The notes under the pieces were generated by a model. It made no database searches, was not told the origin of the DNA, and worked only from the letters and a program-made list of their open reading frames with translations. From assembly GCF_000298175.1 (NCBI RefSeq), contig NZ_BAGZ01000005.1, forward strand, positions 248,001 to 312,000: a stretch of DNA of 64,000 bases, written 5' to 3'. Of this stretch, positions 1-9,593 are shown piece after piece. Position 1 is the stretch's first letter; the number at the start of each line of letters is the position of its first letter. The translations under genes and the position numbers were made by a program. The stretch is from Austwickia chelonae NBRC 105200 (GTDB lineage: Bacteria > Actinomycetota > Actinomycetes > Actinomycetales > Dermatophilaceae).

Positions 1-740
1 TGGTAACTCTCCGCGGGTGTATTGAACTGCGGGAACTTCTCCGGTTCCCGGGTGTAGTCGAAGGTCCCGGCGTCGACGAGCGCGCCGACGAGCGAGGTGC
101 CGTGTCCGCCGAGGTACTTCGTGGCCGAGTGGATCACCACGTCTGCGCCGTACTCGATCGGACGGATCAGATAAGGCGTCGCGACCGTGTTGTCGACGAA
201 CAACGGCACTCCCGCTTCGTGGGCGATCCCCGCGACGGCCTCGACGTCCAACACCTGCTGGTCGGGATTGGAGATGGTTTCACCGAAGGCGATCTTCGTA
301 TTCGGACGGAAAGCAGCTCGCCACTGGTCGAGGTCGGCCGGGTCCTGCACGAAGGTCGTCTGGATACCCAGGCGTGGAAGCGTGTACTTGAGCAGGTTGT
401 ACGTGCCGCCGTAGAGTGCCGCGCTCGCCACGACGTGGTCGCCCGCCTGGGCGACGTTGAGGATCGCGTACGTCGTCGCAGCCGTTCCGCTCGCCACCAG
501 CAGGGCGCCGACCCCACCCTCGAGGGACGCGAGACGGTTCTCCACGACCTCGGTGGTCGGATTGCCCAAGCGGGTGTAGATCGGTCCCAGGTCGGCGAGG
601 GCGAACCGGTTGGCCGCGGTCTCGGCGTCCTGGAAGACATAACTGGTGGTTTGGAAGATCGGCAGCGCGCGTGCACCCGTCGCCGGGTCGGGGCTCTGTC
701 CGGCGTGGATCTGGCGAGTTTCGAAGGCCCAGTCGGTCAT
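1..740 (-). CDS. metY: O-acetylhomoserine sulfhydrylase MetY (3' end cut by window edge)
   Basis: This is the N-terminal 246 residues of a PLP-dependent Cys/Met-metabolism enzyme, which converts O-acetylhomoserine and sulfide to homocysteine in the cytosol. The N-terminus (MTDWAFETRQIHAGQSPDP) and the segment PIFQTTSYVFQDAE are typical of the MetY subfamily. The PLP-binding lysine lies in the SATKYLGGHG motif near residue 208. The start is the ATG at 738-740, preceded by AAGGAG at good spacing. It is transcribed away from a 228-bp leader that separates it from the helicase gene upstream. Cystathionine gamma-synthase is the main alternative, but the N-terminal region favours MetY. Confidence 0.9.
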   Translation of the reverse strand, partial: MTDWAFETRQIHAGQSPDPATGARALPIFQTTSYVFQDAETAANRFALADLGPIYTRLGNPTTEVVENRLASLEGGVGALLVASGTAATTYAILNVAQAGDHVVASAALYGGTYNLLKYTLPRLGIQTTFVQDPADLDQWRAAFRPNTKIAFGETISNPDQQVLDVEAVAGIAHEAGVPLFVDNTVATPYLIRPIEYGADVVIHSATKYLGGHGTSLVGALVDAGTFDYTREPEKFPQFNTPAESY

Positions 741-831
741 GTCGCTCCTTGGGACGAGAAGTGGCACGTGCCTCGCGCACCGCGGCGGATGGTGCGGGGT
801 CTCGAAACGTCCACGGCGGACCGTGCACCGA

Positions 832-856
832 CCAGCGAGCCGGGGATTTGTGCTGA
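832..856 (-). promoter_or_regulatory. SAM-IV-riboswitch-like core in the metY leader (degenerate)
   Basis: On the minus strand a TCAGC/GCTGG pairing encloses a loop ending CCCCGGCTC. As I recall the SAM-IV aptamer, common before actinobacterial methionine genes, its core is CCAGC...AGCCCCGGCTT...GCTGG, so this resembles it. The conserved CGGCAACC that should follow is replaced by CGGTGCACGG, so the aptamer is either degenerate, a variant, or a chance match. Its location about 100 nt upstream of metY is right for such an element. Confidence 0.25.
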
Positions 857-930
857 CACCTCCAGCGTAGCGAGAAAGGTCTGGAGGCGAGGTCTCCGTC
901 TTGGGCGGGGGCTACAGGCAGAGGCGAAGG

Positions 931-957
931 CCCGGCAGGGTGTCATCCGCTACCGGG
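931..957 (-). terminator. hairpin downstream of the helicase gene
   Basis: CCCGGTAG and CTGCCGGG (minus strand, one G-U pair) form an 8-bp stem starting 12 nt after the helicase stop codon. There is no strong T-run. A second hairpin with 7-bp arms CCTCCAG/CTGGAGG lies at 859-887 and could be part of the metY leader. Confidence 0.45.
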
Positions 958-968
958 TATGCCCGCTG

Positions 969-3900
969 TTAGACCGTCTGTGCCTGTGCGGTGAACAGGC
1001 ACAAGGCGTTCACCAACCGGATCTGTTCCGGTGTCGCGGCGGCCGCATCCAGCAACGAGGGCGATCCGACCCATACCGCCAGCGCTTTCGCACGGGATAC
1101 CGCGACGTTCAGCCGGTGGACGTCGTACAGGAAGGAGATACCTCGGGGTGCATCCAGGGCGCTGGAGCTGCCGGTCGAGTAGATGACGACCGGGGCCTGC
1201 TGCCCTTGGAAGGCGTCCACCGTGCCGACTCTGATCTCGTCCGGCAGCCGTGACCTCAGCCGGGCCACGTGGGCGTTGTACGGCGCCACCACGAGGATGT
1301 CCGATGCTGTCATCGGGTGGGCCCGTCCTTGGGCGTCGGTGAACTGTCCTCGTAGCAGATCGTCGATCAGTCTGGCCACGGTCTGGGCTTCTTCGTCGCT
1401 GTCCTGAACATTCCCCTGGTGGGGCACCGGTACATGCCGTAATCCCGACCCGTGTACTGAGCCTGGGGCCTGCACCGACTGTTGTTCGCGGTCCGGTGCA
1501 GTTCGCAGACGCCCGTCGTAGCTCAGCTGGGACACGAATGCGGTGACCTGAGGGTGCATTCGGTAGGTGACATCGAGGAAGAGACCCCGGTCAGGTGGGA
1601 TGACGTCGTGTCCTCCGATGAGGTGGCCCAGTGCGGAGACCCCGGCCCCGTGCGGGTGGTCGGTCTTGGTGGGTTGGGTCAGCTGTTGGGGATCACCCAG
1701 GAGAACCACCGAATGTGCCGCGTTGGCGACCGATACAGCGTTGGCCAGGGAGAACTGGCCTGCTTCGTCGATGACCAGGATGTCCACGGAGCCGGTCATC
1801 TCCTCGCGGGCCCAGAGCCAGGCCGTCCCACCGACGAGCTGTGTCTCCCCTGCGGCGAGGGCGTTGCCGATGGCTTTGTTGTCGGCGACCTGGACGACTC
1901 CGGACGGGTCCTGCGCCCCGGTCGGGACAGTGCCGACCTTGTGCAGCGCAGGTCGTCCGATCTCGTCGAGGAGGTTGCGGATCACCGCATGGGACTGTGC
2001 GGTGACACCGACCTTGTGTCCGTGGTCGAGCAGCGCCCGGATCAGTCGGGAAGCGGCATAGGTCTTGCCTGCGCCTGGTGGTCCTTGGACGGCGAGTACG
2101 TTCCCGCCCAGGGAGGATCCCACCCTACGGACCGCGTCGGCAGGGCTCTCCCCCGGTCGGAGGGCCAAGTCGTCCGGAACCTTCCTGGTGACGAGCGCGA
2201 TCCCGGTGGGTGATCCGCCGGCGAGGAGTTCTTCGGCCTGGCGGATCAGCGAGCTCCGCAGGACGGCGTTGTCGATCGGGCCGGAGGGCATGATGCCGCG
2301 TGGCGCCGCCGGGTCGAGCGAGGCTTTCCGGGAGAGCACGATCTCTCCTCGGCCGGTGTCGATCTCGATGATCTTCCCGCAGGATGCCCGGGTGTCCACG
2401 TCGTGGGCAGCGGAGTCGATCTGGAGCTTGCAGGTCTGTGGTGGGAAGGAGTATTTCCAGAACCGACTGGTCGCCCGCCCGTTCTTCCCGGTTCGTTCTC
2501 CCGCCGGGATCGGGGAACCGGGTCGTCCGATGGCTGCGGTGTCTTCGAGGAGCTCTTCGTCGCTCATCCCCGCCCTGCGGAAGAAGTCCCACCAGTCAGG
2601 ACGGTCCTCGCGTCGATGCCACCCGATCAGCCCGGCGAGGAGGTCGTGCCCTGCGGCGAGCAATTTTTCCGCAAGTTCTCTTTCAGCGGCAGCCGATTCG
2701 CTCTCAGAGATTTCCTCCAACGAGTTCGATGAAGGTCGTTCCGGAGGGTTTTGCCCTGATTCGACGAGACGCCCGGCCAGCTCGTCGCGGCGTTCCTCCA
2801 ACCAGTCGTGCAGGGCCAGGGTCGAGCGGACGTCTTCCCGGTTGTACTCCGCGATCCGTCGGAGGATCTCCGCGTCCCCTGACTCGAGAAAGCGTTCGTA
2901 CTCCACGACAGAGCTCATCGCGTCGGCAACCTCGTCACCTTCGCCGTGGCGGATATGCCCCCAGTACAGGTCTTCGAGCTTCTTGATCGAGTACGACGGT
3001 TTGCCCACGAGCAGTCCTTGTCGGACCACGGCGTAGAGGTCGACCAGTCGACCGCCCCGCAACAGCGCGTCCAGCTCGGATTCGCCGACCCCGTGACGGC
3101 CGGTGAGCCTCTTCAACGCGCTCTCCTCGTAGGGCGCGTAATGGTAGACGTGCATGCCCGGGTACTGATGCCATCGCTGGACCAGGAACTCCAGCAGGTC
3201 AGCCGTCAGGCGGCCTTCTGCCGGGTCGTCATGTGCCCACCAGGTGTGGAAGCCGCCGTCCCGGTCGTAGAGGCCGGCGAGATATTCCCGCCCTGCACCG
3301 TCACCGGCGAAGGGATCTCCTTCGAAGTCCAGGTAGACGTCACCTGGGTCCGGCAGCGGCAGTGAGGCGAGGCCTTTCCCGGGGACATGGGGAAGCAGGT
3401 CGTAGCGTGGCCGGCCGTCCTCCCGTTCGGCGATCTGGATCCCGGCCTGACGACGTAGTCGTTCATAGGTGCCCCGTCCGACTCCGGGAATCTGTTCCTC
3501 CGTGGCCGCGGCGAGTCCCGCTACCGTCTTGATCCCCGCAGCCTGCAGAGCTGCCCGGTGAGGATGTCTCATCCCGGCGACCAGGCTCAGATCGTCGGTG
3601 TCCTCCCAGGTCCGTTGGCAGTCGGGAAGCCAATGGCAGCGGGCGCAGTGAGCGACGGGGTGACCCTCGGTGTGCGCGGACGGGTCGTCGCTCACTGCTG
3701 CTGCGACGAAGGTCTCCAGGCCTGCGCGGGCCCGGGCTGCGTAGGCGGCGACATCGTCGGGTCGCCACACCTGTTCTTCACCGTTGCCGGTGATCACGGT
3801 CAGCCGCTGCGGTGGCACCCCTTGCAAGGTCTCCAGTCGCTTTGCATAGGTGGAGAGTTGGAGCAGCGCTGCGGTGCTCAGATGGCGAGAGAGCTTCGTG

Positions 3901-4304
3901 TCGACCAGGTCGTAGGCCCATTGGCCGAAACGGGAGGAAGCCTGGGTCTCCTTGATGAGGAAGTCCGCGTAGCCCAGCCAGGTCCCGTCGTACAAGGTTC
4001 CTTGGTAGATGACATCGACTCCGGCGCGCATGGCGTCGACCGTCCGCGCCTCGGCCAGCCGCAGGTCGGGGTGTCGACCGATCTCGACGATCCGGCGGCC
4101 GTCGGATTCCAGCCGTCGCAGGTACTCCCGCTCGTGGGCCATGCCCCGCGCCGAGATCAACATCAGTTGGTCGTCCGCGCTGCGGGGAGGCGCCGGCTTG
4201 AGGCCTCGAGCGACCTCCAGGTCCTGCCTGCTGGCGTGCGGGCAGGCGAGGAAGGTGGTCAGATCGGTCGGAGAGAGGACGATCCGGTCATCGTGTCGAT
4301 GCAT
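969..4304 (-). CDS. TM0106-type RecB-like nuclease fused to a superfamily 1 (Dna2/Upf1-like) helicase
   Basis: A 1111-residue protein in three parts. The N-terminus resembles the Cas4/RecB nuclease fold, with Cys near residue 21 and a CxxCxxxxxC cluster (CARCHWLPDC) suggesting a 4Fe-4S site. The middle (about 320-510) is an RNase H-like exonuclease-type domain with DVYLDFEGD. The C-terminal half is an SF1 helicase: Walker A GPPGAGKT near residue 740, Walker B VIDEAGQ, GDPQQL, TYRMHP, TVDAFQGQ and LNVAVSRAK. It presumably unwinds and nicks nucleic acid; the biological role of this family is unknown. Its start overlaps the end of the upstream ABC ATPase gene by 17 nt, so the two may be co-transcribed, an odd pairing. 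Confidence 0.85.
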   Translation of the reverse strand: MHRHDDRIVLSPTDLTTFLACPHASRQDLEVARGLKPAPPRSADDQLMLISARGMAHEREYLRRLESDGRRIVEIGRHPDLRLAEARTVDAMRAGVDVIYQGTLYDGTWLGYADFLIKETQASSRFGQWAYDLVDTKLSRHLSTAALLQLSTYAKRLETLQGVPPQRLTVITGNGEEQVWRPDDVAAYAARARAGLETFVAAAVSDDPSAHTEGHPVAHCARCHWLPDCQRTWEDTDDLSLVAGMRHPHRAALQAAGIKTVAGLAAATEEQIPGVGRGTYERLRRQAGIQIAEREDGRPRYDLLPHVPGKGLASLPLPDPGDVYLDFEGDPFAGDGAGREYLAGLYDRDGGFHTWWAHDDPAEGRLTADLLEFLVQRWHQYPGMHVYHYAPYEESALKRLTGRHGVGESELDALLRGGRLVDLYAVVRQGLLVGKPSYSIKKLEDLYWGHIRHGEGDEVADAMSSVVEYERFLESGDAEILRRIAEYNREDVRSTLALHDWLEERRDELAGRLVESGQNPPERPSSNSLEEISESESAAAERELAEKLLAAGHDLLAGLIGWHRREDRPDWWDFFRRAGMSDEELLEDTAAIGRPGSPIPAGERTGKNGRATSRFWKYSFPPQTCKLQIDSAAHDVDTRASCGKIIEIDTGRGEIVLSRKASLDPAAPRGIMPSGPIDNAVLRSSLIRQAEELLAGGSPTGIALVTRKVPDDLALRPGESPADAVRRVGSSLGGNVLAVQGPPGAGKTYAASRLIRALLDHGHKVGVTAQSHAVIRNLLDEIGRPALHKVGTVPTGAQDPSGVVQVADNKAIGNALAAGETQLVGGTAWLWAREEMTGSVDILVIDEAGQFSLANAVSVANAAHSVVLLGDPQQLTQPTKTDHPHGAGVSALGHLIGGHDVIPPDRGLFLDVTYRMHPQVTAFVSQLSYDGRLRTAPDREQQSVQAPGSVHGSGLRHVPVPHQGNVQDSDEEAQTVARLIDDLLRGQFTDAQGRAHPMTASDILVVAPYNAHVARLRSRLPDEIRVGTVDAFQGQQAPVVIYSTGSSSALDAPRGISFLYDVHRLNVAVSRAKALAVWVGSPSLLDAAAATPEQIRLVNALCLFTAQAQTV

Positions 4305-6066
4305 CGGCGTTCTCCGTGGGGTGTTCCTCCGCCCGGGCTGCAGCCAGGTCGGCAGCCGTCACCCCGGAGAGCGCACGCTCCACGGTGGGGATGCTGGCGA
4401 CGAGACGACGGGTGTAGGGATGTCGAGGGTCGGTGTAGATCTGCCCGACCGGCCCTTCTTCGACGATCTGCCCTGCTTTCATCACGACCACACGTTCGCA
4501 GACATGACGGACGACGGAGAGATCGTGCGACACGAAGACCAAGGTGAGCCCGAGATCGTCGACCAGGTGGTCGAGGATGTCCAGCACCTGTGCCCGTACC
4601 GAGACGTCCAGCGCGCTGACCGGTTCGTCGGCCAGGAGGATGTCCGGCTCCGGTCCGATGGCGCGTGCGATGGAGATCCGCTGCCGTTGTCCGCCAGAGA
4701 ACTGGTGGGGATAGCGGGTGGCGCTCTCCGGCGCGATCCCGACGGAGTCGAGCAGGGACCAGATCCGTTCCCGGTGTCCTTCGCATCCGGTCGCCAAGAG
4801 AGGTTCCCGTACCGACGAGTAGACGCGCATCCTCGGATCCAGGGAGCCCATCGGATCCTGGAAGACCATCTGCAGGCTGGCACGCAGGAAACCGAGTCCA
4901 CGCTCGGGGACGCCGGACACCTGGCGTCCGTTCACCAGGACGGCACCCTGGGTGGGGTGGTCGATCCCTGCGATCAATCTCAGCAAGGTCGACTTCCCGC
5001 AACCAGACTCGCCGACGATGCCGAGACGTTCCCCCTTGTGGACGGTCAGGTCGACGTCCCGCAACGCCGTCACCACGGGGGGTGGCTCCCGCAAGGAGAT
5101 CCGAGGTCGCCGGTACTCCCGGGTGACCGATCGCACCTGGATCAGGGAGTCGCCCTTGCCCGGTGTGCGGCCCTCGGCCCGGTCCGGGTCCCGGCCGGTG
5201 GAGGTCGGTCGGGCAGCGGCGGGACCGGTTTTCCGACGTTCTTCCAGGTCTCGCAGTTCGGAGGCAGCGACGAGACGTCTGGTGTAGTCGTGGACGGGAG
5301 AGGACAGCACCTCTCGCACGTTCCCGGTCTCCACGACACGTCCGTCGTACATGACCACCACTCGATCACAGACCGTGGCGATCACCCCCAGGTCGTGACT
5401 GATGAAGAGCAGTCCGGCCCCGGGACGGGAGACACCTCGTACGACCAGGTCGAGCACATTGGCCTGAACGGTCACGTCCAGGGCCGTGGTCGGTTCGTCG
5501 CAGATCAACAGGTCAGAGGAGTTGGCCAAGGCCATGGCCAGGACCACCCGTTGACGCTGTCCGCCGGAGAGCTGATGGGGGTAGGCGCGAGCAGCATGTT
5601 CCGGGTCGGGGAGACGCACATCTGTCAACAGGCGGATCACCTCACGGTGCGCTCCGGCCCGGTTCGTACGGCCGTGCAGGAGCATCGTCTCGGCGACCTG
5701 CGTTCCGATCCGCATCGTCGGGTTGAGCGCCGTCATCGGTTCCTGGAAGACCATGCCCATCCGAGAGCCCCGTAGTCTCGACAGGTCTTTCTCCCCCAGG
5801 TCGAGCAGGTTTCCCTGCACACCGGCGAGGTGGATCCGACCGGTGGCGTGGAGGTTCTCGTCGAGCAGCCCCATCACGGCCAAGGCGGTCAAGGTCTTAC
5901 CCGAACCTGATTCGCCGATAAGGCCGACCCGTTCTCCGCGCCGTACCGTCAGGTCGATGTCGTGGACGAGCTCTCGACGGAACGTGGCGATCCGTAATCC
6001 CTGGACCTGCAGGAGCGCATCGTCGTCCGGTTCCCAGCCGTCGGTGCGGGGCGGCATCGTGGTCAT
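4288..6066 (-). CDS. peptide-type ABC transporter, duplicated ATPase (DppD-DppF fusion)
   Basis: A 592-residue cytosolic protein with two complete ABC ATPase domains. The first has Walker A GESGSGKT, signature LSGGQRQR and Walker B LLICDEPTTALD; the second has GESGCGKS, FSGGQRQR and ILLADEPVSALD. Each is followed by the oligopeptide/dipeptide transporter C-terminal segment ending in HPYTRRL-like residues. The open frame runs further upstream, but the ATG at 6064-6066 overlaps the stop of the preceding permease (ATGA) and begins the conserved domain after a short linker. With the adjoining permeases and lipoprotein it forms a complete importer; substrate unknown (peptide or nickel-type). Confidence 0.92.
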   Translation of the reverse strand: MTTMPPRTDGWEPDDDALLQVQGLRIATFRRELVHDIDLTVRRGERVGLIGESGSGKTLTALAVMGLLDENLHATGRIHLAGVQGNLLDLGEKDLSRLRGSRMGMVFQEPMTALNPTMRIGTQVAETMLLHGRTNRAGAHREVIRLLTDVRLPDPEHAARAYPHQLSGGQRQRVVLAMALANSSDLLICDEPTTALDVTVQANVLDLVVRGVSRPGAGLLFISHDLGVIATVCDRVVVMYDGRVVETGNVREVLSSPVHDYTRRLVAASELRDLEERRKTGPAAARPTSTGRDPDRAEGRTPGKGDSLIQVRSVTREYRRPRISLREPPPVVTALRDVDLTVHKGERLGIVGESGCGKSTLLRLIAGIDHPTQGAVLVNGRQVSGVPERGLGFLRASLQMVFQDPMGSLDPRMRVYSSVREPLLATGCEGHRERIWSLLDSVGIAPESATRYPHQFSGGQRQRISIARAIGPEPDILLADEPVSALDVSVRAQVLDILDHLVDDLGLTLVFVSHDLSVVRHVCERVVVMKAGQIVEEGPVGQIYTDPRHPYTRRLVASIPTVERALSGVTAADLAAARAEEHPTENADASTR

Positions 6067-6944
6067 CGACGGCCTTCCAACCGAGGGTCGAGCAGGTCTC
6101 GCAGACCGTCTCCGAGCAGGTTGAATCCCAGGACCGCGACGGCGATCGCCGTACCGGGGAAGAAGGCCAGCAAGGGCTCGGTGGACAGGAAGTCCTGGCT
6201 CTCCTGCAGCATCCGCCCCCACGACGGCGTCGGTGGCGGTGTACCGAGGCCCAGATAGGACAGGGCCGCCTCGGCGAGGACCGCCATCGCGAAGGACACA
6301 GAGACCTGGACGATCAGCAGACTGGCGATATTCGGCAGGACGTGCTGCCGCGCCACAGCCAGGGACGACCGGCCTGCCACCCGCGCAGCGGACACGTAGT
6401 CGCTGGCCATCACCGCGAGCGCGCCTGCGCGGGCCACCCGCGCGAAAGCCGGGATGTTGGCGATACCGATCGCAACCATCGCCATGCCGGTACTGGCACC
6501 GAAGACAGCAGTCGACATGATGGCCAGCAGCAGTGCAGGAAAGGCGAGCAGGACGTCCGAGGTCCGCATCACCAGTTCGTCCAGCCATCGTCGGGAGGAC
6601 ATCGCCGCGCTCAGTCCCAGTGGCACACCGACCCCGGCTGCCACCGCCACCGCGACCACGCCGACGAAAAGGGTGGTCCTGCTGCCGTGGAGGATCCGGG
6701 AGAAGACGTCGCGTCCGAAGGCGTCGGTGCCGAAGAAGTGTTCCCCGCTGGGCGGGAGCAGACGGGGGGTGTCGTCGATGAGAACCGGGTCGTAGGGGGT
6801 CCACAGAAAGGACAATGCGGTGGTGGCCAGGAGCGCCCCGACCAGGAATACCCCTGCTACGAGTGCGCCCCGGGGCAGACGTCCACGGATAGCGCCGGGA
6901 GCGATCTCGGGCGCGGGAGGGAGCGGGAGCTGTTTCTCGGTCAT
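6063..6944 (-). CDS. ABC transporter permease, DppC/OppC family
   Basis: A 293-residue inner-membrane permease. After a short cytosolic N-terminus and one transmembrane helix comes the periplasm-facing segment PHDPVLID-like (here YDPVLIDDTPRLLPPSGEHFFGTDAFGRDVFSRI), the hallmark of DppC proteins. The binding-protein-dependent transport domain follows, with the EAA loop EAALSYLGLGTPPPTPSWG. It overlaps the upstream permease gene by 4 nt and the downstream ATPase gene by 4 nt, indicating tight translational coupling. Confidence 0.9.
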   Translation of the reverse strand: MTEKQLPLPPAPEIAPGAIRGRLPRGALVAGVFLVGALLATTALSFLWTPYDPVLIDDTPRLLPPSGEHFFGTDAFGRDVFSRILHGSRTTLFVGVVAVAVAAGVGVPLGLSAAMSSRRWLDELVMRTSDVLLAFPALLLAIMSTAVFGASTGMAMVAIGIANIPAFARVARAGALAVMASDYVSAARVAGRSSLAVARQHVLPNIASLLIVQVSVSFAMAVLAEAALSYLGLGTPPPTPSWGRMLQESQDFLSTEPLLAFFPGTAIAVAVLGFNLLGDGLRDLLDPRLEGRR

Positions 6945-7891
6945 CGTCGTGGTGCTCTCGTCCGTGGGTCGATGAGGACGTGGAGGGCATCGGTGAGGAA
7001 GGAGATCACCAATACGACCGCGACCAGAAGCATCACCACGTCCTGGACGACGATCAGGTCGCGTAGGCGGACGGCCTCCAACAAGAGACTTCCCAGCCCA
7101 TGGACGACGAAGACCCTCTCGACGACGACAGCGCCGATGAGCATGGCGGAGATCTGTAACCCCAGGACGGTCACCACGGGAACGCCTGCGTTACGTAGAC
7201 CGTGCCGGATCAAGGCGCGGGTGGGGGTGAACCCTTTGGACCGGGCGGTACGCATGTAGTCCTCGCGCAGGACGTCCAGGACGGCGCTGCGGATGTATCG
7301 GGAGAGGACGGCGGACTGGATCAGCCCCAGGGAGAGCGCGGGCAGGGCCAGATGTTCCAGGAAGGCGAGGGGATCCTGCGCGGGTGCGACCCAGCCGGAG
7401 GAGGGCAGGAGATCCCACCGTACGGACACCAGGGCGACCAAGATCATCCCGGCGAGAAAGGCCGGGATCGCGATGCCGACCTGGGAGAGTGCGGTCAAGG
7501 CGATTCCGTCCAGGTGACGGTGCCGAACGGCCATGACGGTGCCGAGCGGGCCGGCGACTGCTGCGGCGACGAGGAGCGCTGCGCCCACGAGCCATCCGGT
7601 GACTGCGAGTGCGTCGAACAGTCGGGGTGCGATCTGCTCACCGGTGACATAGCTCGCGCCCATGTCACCGGTGAGCAGCCCGGCCATCCAGGAGGCGTAC
7701 TGGGTGAGGAGGGGTTCCTCCAACCCGTACTCCTGACGCAGGCGGGCCACGGAGTCCTCGGATGCAGTGATCCCCAGGGCGACTCGTGCCGGATCGCCGG
7801 GGAGTACCTGCATGAACCCGAAGACGACGATGCTGCTGACGAAGAGACTCGCCAGCAGGATCAGGCCGCGACGGGCGAGCGTCAATGCCAT
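6941..7891 (-). CDS. ABC transporter permease, DppB/OppB family
   Basis: A 316-residue permease with about six transmembrane helices. The N-terminus has the family pattern LILLASLFVSSIVVFGFMQ followed by LPGDPARVALG, and the EAA loop reads YMRTARSKGF. It pairs with the DppC-like permease downstream (4-nt overlap) and follows the substrate-binding protein gene by 7 nt. It forms one half of the channel of the importer. Confidence 0.9.
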   Translation of the reverse strand: MALTLARRGLILLASLFVSSIVVFGFMQVLPGDPARVALGITASEDSVARLRQEYGLEEPLLTQYASWMAGLLTGDMGASYVTGEQIAPRLFDALAVTGWLVGAALLVAAAVAGPLGTVMAVRHRHLDGIALTALSQVGIAIPAFLAGMILVALVSVRWDLLPSSGWVAPAQDPLAFLEHLALPALSLGLIQSAVLSRYIRSAVLDVLREDYMRTARSKGFTPTRALIRHGLRNAGVPVVTVLGLQISAMLIGAVVVERVFVVHGLGSLLLEAVRLRDLIVVQDVVMLLVAVVLVISFLTDALHVLIDPRTRAPRR

Positions 7892-7898
7892 CGGGTCG

Positions 7899-9425
7899 TC
7901 ACGAACGGGTGACGGCCGTCACGTCGAAGGATTCGCTGAGCAGGTTCTCGGGTAGGCCGGCGATGCCTTTCTTGGCCACCATGAGGTTGGGCATGAGGAA
8001 GAGCCAGTCGGAGGCGGAGTCCTCGGCGATCATGCGAGCGGCCTCTTTCATCTTGGCGATCTGTGTGGCTTCGTCGCCGCTGTCGGCGGCTTCGAGCGCA
8101 GCGGTGACTGCAGGGTTGCGGTAGTGGATGTAGTAGTCGGGGTTCCCGTAGACCTGTGCGAGGTCGCGGGGCTCGACGTGCGCCACGATCGACGCATCGT
8201 AGTCACTCTTCTGCAGGACGTTGGTGAGCCACGCGGGGAATTCCAGCTGGTCGAGTTTGACCACGAAGCCGACCTGTTCGAGTTGGCTCTTCACGATCTG
8301 CCCGCAGGACACCGCGTAGGGGACGGCAGGCAGTCTCAACCGGATGGTGACGGTGGGCATCTTGGCCTGTGCCAGGAGGTTCTTGGCCTTCGCCGGGTCG
8401 TAGGGCGCGATGGTGGTGAGGTCTTCGTACCACGGGTCGCTGGGCGGGACCATGCTGCCGATGGTCTGTCCTTTGCCGCCCCAGCATTTTTCGATCAGGC
8501 TCTTGCGATCGATGGCTGCGCGGGCAGCCTGGCGGACCACCTTGTCCGCGAAAGGCCCGCGGGCGTTGTTGAAGGACAGGACTACTTCACTGTTCGTGGT
8601 TCCGTTGACGGTGACATATTTCTCAGTGTCCTTGAACCGGTCGACGGCATCCGGCTGGACGACGGAGAGCACGTCGATGCTTCCGGTGAGCATGGCGTTG
8701 TTCAGGGCCGAGGTGTCGGCCATGTACTTGAAGGTGACTTTGTCGTGGTGCGGTTTGGCACCCCAGTAGTCCTTGTTGCGGGCGAGGACCAGAGAGTCCC
8801 CGGGGGTCCATTTCTCGACCTTGTACGGGCCGGTGCCGACCGGTGTCTTGGCGAGATCGCCGACGCCGGTGCGGGAGAACATGGCGCCGACCCTGGTGGC
8901 CGCCATTCGGAAGAGCCAGTCGTTGCTGGGTTTGTTCAGGAAGATCTGCACGGTCTTGGGGTCGGCGACCCGGACGTCCTTGACCATCTGCATCGTCTTG
9001 GCGACAGAAGTCGTCCAGTCCTTCTTGGCACGTTCGACGGAGAACTTGACGTCTTCAGCGGTGAACGCTGCGCCATTGGTGAACTTGGCGTCGTCACGCA
9101 GTTCGAAGGTGTAGGTGAGCCGGTCGGGCGAGACCCGCCAGGAGCGGGCGAGTCCGGCACCGATCCTCCCGTTCTGGTCGACTTTGACCAGTCCTTCGTA
9201 GACGTTGGTGAGCAGGGCCTGGGGAATTGCGGCTCCGTCGGTCTTCGTGAAGTCGAGGGAAGCCGGCGGGAGAACCATGCCGACGGTGAGTGACTGCCCG
9301 TTTCCTCCCGAGCCGTTGGCGCCGCCGGGACCCGGCTGCGACGATCCTGCGCTGCAACCGGCGATCAGGCCGGTTGCGACCGTGACCGCCGCGAGGCTGC
9401 GTACGCGGCGGGGCTTGTGCGTCAT
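7899..9425 (-). CDS. ABC transporter substrate-binding lipoprotein, family 5
   Basis: A 508-residue extracytoplasmic binding protein. A lipoprotein signal peptide ends in the lipobox LIAGC with lipidated Cys24, followed by a Gly/Ser-rich tether. The mature part has the SBP_bac_5 fold: SLTVGMVLPPASLDF at its start, LVKVDQNGRIGAGLARSW, and TYTFELRDDAKFTNGAAFTAEDV. It is the first gene of the importer operon; ATG at 9423-9425 is preceded by GGAGGA. Peptides are the usual ligands, but nothing here fixes the substrate. The 207-bp gap to the divergent fadD gene must hold the promoters of both. Confidence 0.92.
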   Translation of the reverse strand: MTHKPRRVRSLAAVTVATGLIAGCSAGSSQPGPGGANGSGGNGQSLTVGMVLPPASLDFTKTDGAAIPQALLTNVYEGLVKVDQNGRIGAGLARSWRVSPDRLTYTFELRDDAKFTNGAAFTAEDVKFSVERAKKDWTTSVAKTMQMVKDVRVADPKTVQIFLNKPSNDWLFRMAATRVGAMFSRTGVGDLAKTPVGTGPYKVEKWTPGDSLVLARNKDYWGAKPHHDKVTFKYMADTSALNNAMLTGSIDVLSVVQPDAVDRFKDTEKYVTVNGTTNSEVVLSFNNARGPFADKVVRQAARAAIDRKSLIEKCWGGKGQTIGSMVPPSDPWYEDLTTIAPYDPAKAKNLLAQAKMPTVTIRLRLPAVPYAVSCGQIVKSQLEQVGFVVKLDQLEFPAWLTNVLQKSDYDASIVAHVEPRDLAQVYGNPDYYIHYRNPAVTAALEAADSGDEATQIAKMKEAARMIAEDSASDWLFLMPNLMVAKKGIAGLPENLLSESFDVTAVTRS

Positions 9426-9593
9426 TCCTGTCCTCCGTGTGTGTGCCCCCGCTTCGCGGGGCTCGCTCGATCGTATGCCGTCCGCGATCGTGTTCTTGCC
9501 TCGCTGCGCCTGTGGGAGACAGGTGAGGCGATCAGGCGACTCGTCGCCGAAGCGGATTCATTTTCCAGGACACCCAAGTTACGGTCCAGTAGG

